Source: Pelargonium cotyledonis
Lineage: Eukaryota > Streptophyta > Magnoliopsida > Geraniales > Geraniaceae
DNA: 51,130 bases
Assembly: GCA_036897625.1 (NCBI GenBank)
Contig: JAYMTA010000052.1
Location: 1-51,130, forward strand
Reading direction: 5' to 3'
In this document: positions 24,567-37,200 of the stretch, one piece after another
How positions within the stretch are numbered: position 1 is the stretch's first letter
Layout: the number at the start of each line of letters is the position of its first letter
Translations under genes and position numbers: made by a program
Notes under the pieces: model-generated
Database searches by the model: none
The model's input: the letters and a program-made list of their open reading frames with translations, nothing else
What the model was told of the DNA's origin: nothing

Positions 24567-26909
24567 TTAGGTCGGTGTTTTGGATGAGCATAAGTTGGCA
24601 ATCGTCTTGAATGGCACAGGCGCCTTGATTTGACTACGATAGACTATAAATAGAAGAGAGGCAAGAATAACAAACAGAAACAACGGGAAGGATATGGCCT
24701 TCAAACTTTTTGGTGTCGAAAAACTGCTTTGTACTTTGTTAGTACTTCGCCACAAGAAATCACCTTCAACCAGTGCGGCTCCTAGTGTCCAAGAAACATT
24801 TCCCGGACCAAATATTATCTCTGAATTTCCTAGGCACAGTGCATCCTCAATGAGAGATGCCGTGTAAGGCACCCGAAAACAATATTGTCCAGCATGATTG
24901 GAAATGCTTCTCAGTTCAGCCCATGATTTTGAGCATAGCTCTTTGCCTTTGTCCCAAAGTTTCGTCAGGTTGGCTCTTGGACTCAAGTTTAATAAGTTGT
25001 AAACAGCAAAAAATCCAGATAGAGCATGATAGCGTGCAAGGGGGTGAGCTACGGCTGTCAAATTTAGTATGTTATCGCCTGCAAGACACAAGAAATTAAG
25101 AGCATGAACTCCTGCACATGAATCTTACAGATCAATAACAATAAAGCGTAGCCTTCCTTAAAAAAGAAATCACATTCATGAATGATTTTATGAAGAAACA
25201 ACTAAAAACCATGATAATAAGCAAGTGCAGGTGTACTGACTCAAAAAACACAGTAAACGGCCAACAGTGTAAAGACTGAGTGATAACAAAAGCACCAGAG
25301 AAATCTATTCAATAGCGTTGTCATCATCAATTATACTAAGGCTCATTCATTATGCATAAAAAAAAAATAGACAAGGTAAATCTATGTTTTTAGGAGAGTC
25401 TAGATAGGTTTTAATCAAAGCAATGGCATATAGGTTGTTACTCTTTTGGGAGGCCTTTCCTTTTCACAGATCAAAGTGCACAATTTTTGATTTGCTGAAC
25501 TTGAACTGCTTAAACCTAAGTTAGAAAGGCATAGACATATTGACAGATCACAATCGCTGTAAACTGAAGGTCTAAAGCTATTTAGTTTCACTAATAAGGA
25601 ACCTTATAATCCTATAGTCAAGCCATTTTACATTGTTGATCCGATCCCATTTATTGACTATTTTCGAAATTCAAATCTACCAAAGTGAATTTTAAAAGCA
25701 AAACCAAGAGTGTAGACGTGTAATGACTGCATGCATAATTCAGAAAAACAAAAATGTTTTGAAATTACCATTATGTGAAGACAAGCCTGGTTTGCAATTC
25801 AGACCAACTGTAGACTGTGACCAATCTAAACTGCTTGCATTCATAGCTACTGCCCTTGAAAGACCTTTACATCTCTCCCAGTTTGGTTCTCCAACCAGAT
25901 ACAGAGAAGAAAATTCAGTTGACTGTGTTAGACTGCTTAAATTTTTCTGATCAGTCATGTTCAAACCAAAGCAACCATAGCATGTGTAGTTTTGCTCAAA
26001 ATCAGAATTCAGACAAGGATGCTTGATTTCAAGCTTACCATGAACACCTTTCACGAGTGGTTCCGCTTGACTTAGTATAACAATCGTCCTATCAAATGCC
26101 TCATTCAAACCAAAGGTGGGCAATGAGTATGCTAAGATATGATGTTCCAACGAGCTGATATTTGATCTTACAAAGTGCTCACTATCTCTTGCATCATCGA
26201 CTTCCATCACAACCTGCAAAGATGAACCTCCTAAATCAAGAAGCCCCAAAGTGGGGGACCTCAAAGAATTTTCAAGGTCCCCCATTATGTAGTTTAAAGA
26301 AACCCAGCCATAGTAAGCTTCATCCTTCCTGCCCAATACCCTTATCCAACGTTTCCTATACATGAATGCATGTTCCTTCAAAACACCCTCTACATCCTCC
26401 AAAACCTGCCTAGAATCCTCAACTGCCAACCTCCTTAACCCAGCTGTAGCTAACACAAAAACAGGAGTATCTTTGTGCCTTTCCTCCAGAACCCATAATT
26501 CTGCCAATGCTATCAATGGTTCCAAAGACGCCCTCACTCCCGAAGCATTACCAACAAACTTATCCAAACCAGGTTCAGTTTGCAAACAGTGATACTGACA
26601 ACTGCCTTCCCTAGGGCTTGAACTATCAGGAAAGGAATGCACCAAAACAGGCAATGATGAATTACTTCCATCTCTTTTAACCCACTTAAACACATTCACT
26701 CGCGACCCGGTGCTTCCACAATCCACAACCACAGTAAAAAATGACACATTCATCACTCCACCTAGATCTTTGTCTACTCTGGTGGCAAGATGAATTCCAA
26801 CCAAAAGCAGCACACCCACCAGTACCATTGTTCCAAATTTCAATTCCCGCTTATACTGAGCAAAACCCAGAATCAAAAACCTTAACTTGGAAGGTGACCT
26901 GGGCTCCAT
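24567..26909 (-). CDS. APY7: Apyrase (GDA1/CD39 nucleoside phosphatase), APY7-like
   Basis: Two exons, 26909-25769 and 25078-24567, join in frame at a split Gly codon to give 550 aa. The enzyme family hydrolyses nucleoside tri- and diphosphates in the Golgi lumen or outside the cell. Apyrase conserved regions are visible: ACR1 VVDCGSTGSR (61-70), ACR2 ATAGLRR (154-160), ACR3 KDEAYYGWVSLNY (195-207) and ACR4 LLDLGGSSLQV (223-233). A membrane anchor lies near residues 26-42 and a second near the C-terminus (LFLFVILASLLFIVYR), giving the two-anchor CD39-like layout. Paired cysteines and NxT/S sites fit a lumenal domain. The match with the plant APY7 branch is good (HPCLNS, GxPNWxxC and WTLGxALLE-like segments), but the long C-terminal tail known in Arabidopsis APY7 is shorter here. 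Exact orthology is unsure. Confidence 0.9.
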
Positions 26910-29900
26910 AGCACAAGTATTCTAAACCCTAAAACTCCTCAACTCCTCTAATAAATTTATAAAGTAAAATATATATATATATATCAAATCCTATAGCTTA
27001 TTGAAATCGAGCTACTAAACATGCTTAATTGCATTCGATTAAGAGAATTCGAAAAGACCCACAAGATAAATTCGCTAAAATTGAGAAACTGAGTTTTTAA
27101 AAGACAATACTTGAACTAATGTTGATGAAACTGATTGATTCCGGATGACGGGAATGTAGTGGAATAGAAGAAAATGAAAATGAAAGGAGATCGATGATCG
27201 GACCTGTATAGTTGGAATCTAACTCCGCCACGTCTATCTGGATGGAGCCGGAGCCGGGAGTGGGAAAGAGTCCAATCACCAATTGAAGCCATATTGCTAC
27301 TGGTGTGTTTGGTTGGGAGGGAAATTTTTTGGCCATTTCAAATTCGTTTGAGTTCGATTTGATTTCTGTATGGTTACTTGTATTCCTTACCGTTTACTAT
27401 TCTCTAAGAGTATATTGGGTAAGTTTGAGTGATTAGACCCTTTTACCGTTTTGATACATTCATGTTCTTAATAAAGCAGCGGATAAATATTTGTCTGTAA
27501 CAAGTCTTCCTTATTTAACATGTTTTGTATGTCCTTTTTGATATATCAGTTTATAAATATTTGTCTATTTAGATAGATTCGATTCGATTATTTTCCAACA
27601 TGGTATGTATCTCGTGTATAGGAAGTGTGAGAACAATAGCTAAGATCAAGATTTTAAGGATTTAAATTAAGAGAAATTATAAGCAGCTCATATGTGTTTG
27701 TCACATTCAACCCTTAACGTCTTACAACTTTTATTCTTGACACTCAACCTCTAAATATTTGAAAAATTATTGTTTAGTCAGTACATCTAACTAAAATACA
27801 CTCGCATGCATGACACATGTTTAATTATTTTTTTAAATACCAATTTTATGGAGAGATAGGATTATAAGTGAAAGAGTGAAAGATAAAACAAATAAAAAAA
27901 AAAAGCTAGATTTTGTTTGGATTTATTTTATTTTTTCATTCTACTTAATGGCTTGGTTTGGTTTCAAAAACTCAAATTTAGAAAGATAAAATGGTTATTG
28001 TAAACAAAATTAGCGGTGTTATTGACAGAATAATACTTTACCAAATACTGAAAACTGAATATCAATCTTAAAAGTTTTAGAAATAAGTGTCAAAAGGTAT
28101 TTCCCCTCTAACCTAACCACTAATTCCTTGGATCAGAATCGTCATTAGCATTTGAATGTTTAAAAAAAATGTATGTTACAGTAAAGTTTGCATCATGTAG
28201 AGGCTAAGCTATCCAAGATTTGTATTTGTTATGAGTATAATTAATTAAATATGGAGAGTTGTATAATAATTAGTGTTGTAGCACACAGCAGAACCTTTAA
28301 TTTTGAGCTCTCGTCTCTCTACCCTTCTTTAATCGTCTTCTTCTTCTTCGATCTCAAAACCATCAACACTCTGCAAAATCTATCGCTGCCAACGCCTCAC
28401 ACTCACATTCTCCCTCCCTCCACATCCTCTCATTTCTTCACCTTTCGATCCCTTCGTGTATCGCTTCTCTTTCTCTCACTAGGGTTTCGTCGAACTCCTT
28501 TCAACCTATCTTTTCCTCAGGCAAGTCATTTCCCCTGTCTAGTTTCATCGTCTCAAATCTATTATTTTGTCATCGATTAGTGCCCATTTTGTTCCGTGAA
28601 ATGCAACGAATGAACAAGCAAAATAATTAATAGGAAAATGAAACAGAGCTCGACCAATTGAGCCTCTTTGCATTTGTGCATGAATGTGCTATGAGCCTAT
28701 GAGGTCTCTGTTGGGTTATCTGATTTTTCTCGTGTTGGAGAGTGAAGTGTGTTGCATTATTGTAATTATTAATGTAACGTTTATGTGGTTGCCTTAATTG
28801 GGTTTGTCGTGTTGTCTTTATGATGCTGTTTGGTGCCAGCATTTTGGAAGCTCTGTAAGTCTGTCAGGACTATTTTGCTGATTATTGTTTTTGTTTGGCT
28901 GTTGATATGCTTATCTAGCCTGGATGAATGTACATTATCTTGTTTTCTCAATGGATCAGTTAGAGTTGTTGTTCATTGCTAAATCTAAGTTTAGTGAAAT
29001 TGGAAAGAGCCAAAATTGGATGTGGCAGGGTTTGATGGCCCTATTAGAGACTCCATAATGAGCAATAATATTTGCTACCCATGCTTCATTTTTCATGAGG
29101 TTGTCCAAAGAGTTTGAGCAGGAAGGCAGAATACAAGTTTCTAATTTTGTTTTCGGTATTGTGTTTTGATGTCGTCGAAAAAGTTTTGCATGGAAACTGT
29201 GAAAATAGGTGAATGGACAAAAAAGACGAAGGAGATGGTCTGGTTATTTGAAACTGTATCTGTGTGACAGATAAATTAGGGGGGAAACTACTGTATCGTA
29301 TGTATGGATGAGGGACACAATGTATGTTGGTGATGAACTGAAGAATGTAGCTGAATGGTGGTACAGGAGCACTGTATCATGCATTTTTATTTTGTGAAAA
29401 ATCTTAGTAGTGTGTCTCTACTATGTCTTGATTGTTTTTCTAGTTTGAAAATTTCCTTTTTAGCATGGAACATACTGAGAATATAGCAAATTGCTGAAAA
29501 ACCTGTATTTGAGTTGTTGGAGAAGCTAGCTCACCCAAAGTAAACCCCTTTCCCCTTTTGAGAAAAGAATTGTGTGCATATGATAGGAATTTTCTGATAG
29601 CAATGTGGACATTCTATGATCATTGTGCATGTATTTACTATTTGTAGCAAGTTTACATTACAATTACAATCGACGGAATCAAATTATGGATCGCCCCAAC
29701 CGAATATAGTTTACTGTTGTGTAGATGCTAAAAATGATTGAGATATTCCAATTTTTGGAGTAATTATGCATACAGTTTTGGGGAATGGATTGACTATATA
29801 TCTCAAATAGGTTTACAAGATATATGTTTTCTCAATAATTGGAATTTAACTTTATCACCCCCTCCAATTCTAATCTTCGTACCTTCCTTGGTCTAAATAA

Positions 29901-30373
29901 TTGTATACAGCTATCTACAAGTATCAAAAGATTATGTGTTTGCCTTACAGTTTATCCTGTTTGTTAAACCAATGTGATTCCTCACTTGAGAAACCTATTT
30001 GGTCTCTTGTTCATTCTCTATGCTTTTCAGATTTATGAATTGTATGTATTACTAATTACTTTGTAATCTAAACTATATGGGATTAGAATCGAAGCGTGTG
30101 ATTTTGTAAGTGCAATTGAGATATTTATGCCTGATCGAGTTTGTTTATATATTTAATACTTCTGTTGTTGACTATAAGAATAAGAATTGCATTTCATGTG
30201 AATTCTTCTTCTTCTCTTTTTTTTTTGTTTTTTTTTGTGTGCATAATTCTTAGTAATCCATTCTTAATATTTATTTCAGCTGTAAGAATATATCATTCTG
30301 ATGGTGGTTGTCGTTGATTTACTGCAGACTGGTCTAAAAATCGTTTGAATGACCTCGAAATTACGATTGAATT
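26910..30373. other. Divergent spacer and MOS1 5' leader
   Basis: Apyrase runs left and MOS1 runs right from here. A TA microsatellite lies at about 26966-26982. A minus-strand frame at 27097-27336 is probably apyrase 5' leader: joining a donor-like cag|gtccg near 27204 to an acceptor-like ttttag just before the apyrase ATG puts it out of frame, so it would be a uORF, not an N-terminal extension. Pyrimidine-rich DNA at about 28315-28520 is the likely MOS1 first leader exon. The rest to 30327 is the inferred leader intron. Degenerate repeat-like DNA is seen at about 27675-28100. Confidence 0.5.
28521..30327 (+). other. Probable GC-AG intron in the MOS1 5' leader
   Basis: The C/T-rich leader ends in ttttcctcag followed by gcaagt. 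This matches the consensus of the rare GC donor class (AG|GCAAGT). An acceptor, gatttactgcag, ends at 30327, only 46 nt before the MOS1 ATG. The block between has no coding potential and is T-rich like an intron. An alternative GT donor elsewhere is possible. Confidence 0.5.
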
Positions 30374-31200
30374 ATGACTTCAAGTATGTTGACCGGAGAG
30401 CGAAGGTACGTTGCCATATTCCCCCCTTAGCATCCTGCTTATTATCTTTAATGTTTTTCAGGTCATTGACACCTTGAGCTAAAAACTTCATTGTATTTGT
30501 AGTTATGTAGTTCCTTAATATGCTATTTCCAGTTTGCTATATCTGCTAAATCAGTGACTGCTGTGTTCTTGGGTGGGATTGGCTTATGTTGTTAAGAAAC
30601 TAAGTATCAAATATTGTTGTCAGATTTGGTTATTTTAAATGCTACAGTAGACATTACTGCTGGGCTTGAAGAAAACTATTAGATCTCAAGTGATCTTCTG
30701 TCCATATAATTTATATATTTTCTTTAATCTTTCCATTTTTTACACTTTTATGTACTCTTCCTTGTGCTTTTCTTATGAGGACATTTTGCTCTTATTTGTG
30801 TAGTTATCTGTGCTGTTGATAAAATTTATTCTTTTATCTATCTTTTCCTTTTGTACCAGCTTGTGGTTGCAATGAATGGATATATTCCCTCCCCTATGCT
30901 ACACACGCGCACATGTTGCTAACTTTAGCAATGCTTTCCATTGTATATCTTAGCTTCTGTTTAGTTGAACGTGTTTGAGTTGTTCGCTTTATTGCATATG
31001 ACATACATTGGCGTAAATTGTGTTTGGCTATGATAACATTTTGGTTAGAATACCTTTTGCTTCACTAACAAGAAGCTTCTCCACCCAAAAGAATTTCTTA
31101 GAAGTTATTTAACTGTGCATATTGTTTGTAGGTGGGCTTCTTCTGGCAGAAGAGGTGGCATGACTGTTATAGGGAAAGTTGTTGTTCCAAAACCTATTAA
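30349..31200 (+). promoter_or_regulatory. Overlapping upstream ORF on the MOS1 start
   Basis: An ATG at 30349 lies 25 nt before the MOS1 ATG in another phase. Read through exon 1 (to 30405) and spliced to exon 2 (from 31132), it stays open for 41 codons and stops inside exon 2, beyond the main start. Its context is weak (T at -3) while the main ATG has A at -3, so leaky scanning could allow both. A regulatory role is inference. Confidence 0.5.
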
Positions 31201-34200
31201 TTTACCTAGCCAAAGGTATTTGTGCTTGTGCTGAATTAGTTCTAGTTCAACTTAACTGAGTTGAATGTTTGCCTCCTGAGGTTTCATGTCTTGTCTCTGT
31301 TGGTTGAAGGTTAGAAAATCATGGTCTGGATCCAAATGTGGAAATTGTTCCCAAGTAAGTTTGACATCTCTCTCTATCTTTCTCACAACTGCATTCTTGT
31401 TTTTATTTTGCTGTCGATATATTTTCTAACTATCATAGTTCACATGTTTTACTAAAGTTAATCTTTAAAATTGTTTTTTTACACATATTAGGGGCACCCT
31501 TAGTTGGGGTAGTAAATCATCATCTACTGCATCAAATCCATGGGGTTCATCTACAGTGTCTCCTAATACTGATGGTAGTAGCGGTTCACCAAGCCATCTT
31601 AGTGGCCGTCCTTCATCTGGTGGAAGTGGCACTCGGCCATCATCTGCCGGTAGTGATAGAGCTTATGAACCAGTTAGTAATGCATGGGGACAGAATACTA
31701 GGCCATCATCAGCTTCTGGGTTAGTAACATCAAATAAGGCAAAATTGACATCTCTGCGTCCTCGCAGTGCAGAAACCAGACCGGGTAGCTCGCATTTATC
31801 CCGGTTTGCTGAATCTGTCTCTGACTCTGACAATTCAGGGGCTTGGGGTGCTGCCGGGACTGCGGAAAAATTGGTAAGTATCTCTGATGATTTCTCAACA
31901 AAATATCATGATCACATTTAAAACTTAAAGGATGTCCCGTAATGTTCTTAACAAATGTCCTATTTAGTCTTGTCTGTTTGATACATGTTTACATTTCCTT
32001 TTCTCCCTTTTACTGTCTCATGCATAAAAATTGCAAATTTTGGATTATTCCTCCAGGTCAAACTCATCAAAATTGTGTGATGAATTAGTTCTTTTACTAA
32101 AGCTCGTATAAACTATTTGCATGTGTAGTTCTATTTGTTGTTTTATATATTTTCTCTTGAAGTTTCTTGTTGCTTTATTTAGAGCAATATTGTAATAACC
32201 AAATTGTGGATGCATATCATGAGTGACTGCACTCTAAAAAAATATGATTCAACATCTGCGTAAGGCCGCCAATCCCCAACCTGAGTTATATCATGGCTGC
32301 TGTTCTTCTGAGTTTTCTTATGTTCTTTCGAAGTCTTTCATCTAGTATTTTTTTTAATCAAATGTTGTGTATGCAGGGAGTGACATCTTACAAGAATGAC
32401 GGGTTTTCTCTGGCTTCTGGAGATTTCCCAACTCTTGGTTCAGAAAAAGACAATTCTGTAAAGGATCTCGAGTCCCAAGGTTCCATGCTTCTTTATACTT
32501 CTAGCTAAATTGCCTTATATTAATCTATTGTGGTTGTGCTTTGGATTTTGGAGCATATGATTTTTTATGTGGTTTGTGCAATGGTTCTGAAAGAAGCTAC
32601 TTCTTTCAATCTAGTGTTATGAAGCCCTTTTCATGCTTTTCATCTAAATTATTAGTCTTTTGTTGGTCTACTTCTGTAAAAGGTGCAGCATCATATATAA
32701 CTATATATCTTTGCCTCACTGAAATATTTTTTGTTCTCTTGTGTTTATTTGTTTTCAATTTTGAATCCTCATATTTGGATAAGACAAAGTGGAAATTTGG
32801 GTACTGTGCTTAGCTGTTCTCATAATGGGCGAGGGAGCAGAGTATTTTGGGTGGTGATTACTAATTTTGACTGTTGTATACTTATATTGTTTCTAATAGT
32901 ATCATCTGTTTGGATTTATAGTTGCATGTCACATCTTGTATTGCTATTTACAGTTGGATGAAGTTGGCACTTGGCATCCTAGTTCATGGGAGTATTTTGT
33001 AATTGATATTGCAAATATTAGTTGATTCCCGTCTCTATCCTATGTTTCTTCTTCGATAGTGTGTTTTACTTTTAGGAATACCAATCTTCATATCATAACC
33101 TATTGAAAACTTGGGTCTGGCATAAGTAACTTATGTTTGTAGCATCTTTTGTAAGTTCTATTGTTAAGTACTCGATTTTAATCTCTTAAAGAAGCTATTA
33201 TGTTGGTCTGTTTTTGAGACATACTTTAGAATATTCTTAATGTTAGTCCAACGAAGTAGTTTTTTTTCATTTCTAAACTGTTTAATGATAGGCCATGGTT
33301 CTCTTGATCGTCCTGGTTCATCTTCTGGTGGATTAGCTTCTACAAACAAGGGGAACGCCACTTCTATAGATGGTTTGGATTATATACTTTCAACTTTATG
33401 TTTTAAACATGACACAATTGTTTCTTTGATACCACTCAACACATCTTTGGTGGTGTAAGAGACCACTTTGGTGCGGTAAGGTGCCAAAAGCTCCAGACTA
33501 GGGTTAAGAGCCTGAACACTATTGGTTCCTTGTATATATACCCCTTTAGGCCGTTGCTTATCAAAAAAAAAAATAATTGTTTCTTTGATACCAATATATA
33601 TTTTTATTTTTCTATTTTTATCTTTAAGTTTTTTTTTATTGAACTGTTCTATTTCTTTTTTGTATATGAGAGAGGTAAATGCATTTCCCTTCATTTCAGG
33701 TGAATCTTCTTCAGATGGAAATGTGGAGAGTGGTGCGGCAAATTCTTGGAAAAGGGAGAACCCGTTGTATGGAGAAGAGGCAATGAGGTCCAGTGCGGAG
33801 AAGTGGCATGGTGATCCCCAACCATACCCGAATGCTAATATTCATCCTCAGCACTATGAAGCATGGCAGGGCCCTCCAATTAATAATGGTGGTGTTTGGT
33901 ATAGAGGACCTCCTGGAGCTCCTCCATATGGAAATCCTGTTTCTCCTGGTGGCTTTATGGAGCCGTTTCCTTATTTTCATCCTCAGATGCCTGGTGCTGC
34001 CCATGCAAGCCCACAGCCAGTTCCCCCACCAGGGGATGGACCAAGAGGACACCACCCGAAGAATGGGGACATGTATAGGCCCCATGTGCCCGATGGTTAC
34101 ATCTGTCCAGGTATGCCAATAAGGCCTGGTTTTTACCCTGGTCCAGTGGTCTATGATGGGTATTATGGCCCCCCCATGGGCTACTGCAATTCAAACGAAC

Positions 34201-37200
34201 GTGAGATTCCGTTTATGGGAATGGCAGCTGGTCCTGCTGTTTACAATAGGTACTCTGGTCGAAATGGTCCTGATCCTAGCAATTCCCATGCCAGATCTGG
34301 TGGATATGGTTCTACTGGCAAAGTATTCATTCCAGAACATGAAGAGCATGGTCATTCACGTGATACACGTGAACCATGTAAAGTTCTCTTGAAGCAGCAC
34401 AATGTTTTTGATGGAAAAGATGGTCAGAAATGGGAGGGCAGTGCGACAAACATTGTAACTTGTGATGAAAAAGGCGAGCAACTGAGAACATTTCAGGAGA
34501 ACGAATGGGGAGCAGATCACAAGGATGAACCAAGAAGTGCTGTCTGTGAAGGAGTTTCATATCAGAATTCTGACAGTAGACGAAGCCTTTCTTCTTTGAG
34601 TGCCAAAGTAAACTCTCCTGAGGATATGGGGAACAGAAAACCAATTGATGTCAATTCTGTTGAAAAATCAGAACATGCAACATCTGTTTTAGAATCTCAA
34701 CAACCAGTCTTAGCTTCCCCAAAAGGTTCTAGTTTGATTCAGAAAATAGAGGGTTTAAATGCAAAAGCCCGGGATGCACGGCATGATTTTTCATCTGTTA
34801 CCAGTAGGGATGGGCATGGCAATATAAATCAAGTTGCGAAGGGGAATCGTTATGCTAGTGGTGCTGATAGTGGTTCTGTTTATCATGAAAGAAGTCATTC
34901 CAATAGAATCTCCACTCCTCCCTCCCATGATGTTGTTTCTATTGGGGATAGGAATCTTGAACCTACTTATGCTGGTGGAGTAGCTATCTCCAGGTTTGTC
35001 TCTAATTCTCACATCTACTGTGTTTCTGTTATTGCCGGTATTTGGGAAATATTGACATACAGATCCACAGGAAATCTCATGGCATGCAAGGTCGAGCTGA
35101 TCATCATAATAAAGGAAGAATCAGTACCCAAGAGGGCGATGGATGGCGGAAGAGATCACCAGTTGTAGACTCTCCAAAAGTTGTGTTAGATGCACTATCT
35201 GGCACTTCTAATGTAAGTGTGCAAGACCCCCACACGTCTACGGAGGCTCCTGAGAAGTTTGGGGCATATTCTCAAGTGAAGGATGAGAGAGAAGCTGGAG
35301 TGCCTGTTTTTGATTCGAATGATCCCCAGGTATGGACAACACGCTATTTCTTTTCTATGCAGATTTGTTTTGTGTGCATTTGATGTTTTACATATTAGTC
35401 TATTGCATTTGTTCATCAGCGTGCTAAGATGAAAGAGCTAGCCCAGCAACGTCTTAAGCAACGACAAAAGGAGGAGGAAGAAAGGCTAAGTAGGCAGAAG
35501 GCTAATGCTCGTGCTAAATTGGAGGAGTTGAACCGGCGTACACAAGTAGTGGAAGGTTCAAGTGACAAGAGTGGTCCTATCCAGAATAGCAAAGAAGAAT
35601 CTCAAGTATTGGCTGAGTCAGTGGCAGTTACTAGCAAAGTTGAAGGACAAAGGTTGACCTCCCACTCAAATGCTGCCCAAATTAGTGAGAACACCACAGG
35701 CAGAGCTGAGAAATCAACACCTTATTCAAGTGAACCAGCTCTGGAGATGCCATACGGTGCCCCCAAGCAATCTGTTGTGCATAGCGAAAATGCTTCCCAG
35801 GCTCATGATAGTAGTATATCTAAGCAGAAACGTTTGGGCTTGAAACAAAAGCAGAACATGTCTCTGGAAAAGAGCCCATCTGAAAAGTTGTTCTCTATCA
35901 GTATACCTGAAGCATTGGAAGGGCATAGCGAAGTCACTGTTAGTACCATTGCATCTCCCGAGGTGAGTAGCACTAATGGAAGTGACTCAAACTTCGAGCC
36001 AAGATTGCCTGCTAACCCAAATGTCAATTTTGAGCCCTTGGTGCATCTGAGGAGAAAAAATAGCAGTTCGAAGAATAAGATTGAACTGGAGGCAGTTTTA
36101 AGTACAACATCTTTGCCATCATCAACACCAAAAGAAACAAATGCTGCAAACACTACTAGTGAAAATGATAAGCTAAAGGCTTCAGAGCCTAAGTTGCCTC
36201 CTAACTCACTTTCGTCATCAATGGCTTCTAAAGATGCAAACTATTCATCAGATCAGAATTCATTTTTGCCTAATGAAGAGCCTCATGTCAGGGTGAATAA
36301 TCTATCGAAGTCTCAGCATTCACGTAGGGTGCAGAGAAATCCTCAAGTTAATAGAGCGGCAGAAAAGTTCCATGGTGGGGATGCTGTTGTTTGGACACCT
36401 GTTAGGTCACATAACAGAGCAGAGGTTGACGAAGCTAACAACAAAACTGTAGTCGAGGCTGTTCCTCCTGCTGTGAAGATCGATACAGTGGTGAATAATA
36501 ATGCAAAAAACAAGAGGGCAGAAATTGAAATATATTTCCCAAAACCTGTAGCGAAAGAATTGGCCCAACTCGGAAACATTCAACAACCAGTTGTGTCTTC
36601 ATTCAGTCAGACTGCATCTAATGACGCTGTTGAGAGTGCAGATTCTGGTTCACAAGGCACTCTAAGTGCCAATTCTATTCCTGGTAAAGTAGGGTTTACA
36701 ATGGAGTCTAGGAATGCTGATGATCGGCAAAATAAGCTTGGAAAATCACACGGATTTTGGCGCCAGCGTGGTGCATTTGGATCATCCAGCAGCCAAGGAT
36801 TACAAGATGGGTTTTCTTATACATCTAACTCAAATAAGAGTGTTCAAAAATCAGTTCAGTACCAACAACCAAAGAAGTCAGATGTTAGCTCAGAGAAAGA
36901 ACAACTGAAGCTGTCTGGTGAAGGGAGTGCTTCCAATGTCTTGAACATCCCCGACAATTCTGATTCTTCTCCTGTTGTAAAAGATCAGGGAGTAACAGGA
37001 AGAGGAAAGCGCCAAACATTCAGGGGATGCAAAAGCACGTTGAATAGTCATGACATGGATCACAAGAAAACAAATAGCAAGGACACGGACAAAATTGGTG
37101 CTCAGTCTTTGGCCCCTCAGATTTGCCAAACAGACTTAACTAATTCAAAAGAAATTCCTGTTGCTGGGGAACAACCAATTGCTCAGTGGCAACCAAAGGC

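Noticed and set aside
33522-33699. In-frame upstream extension of MOS1 exon 7 to 33522
   Set aside because: The DNA is the SINE tail and intron pyrimidine tract. The acceptor ending at 33699 keeps frame with exon 6 at a split Gly codon.
33711-34644. Minus-strand and alternative-frame ORFs across MOS1 exon 7
   Set aside because: They overlap a well-supported exon with family-level similarity. Their compositions (His/Met/Ile-rich) are frame-shift artefacts.
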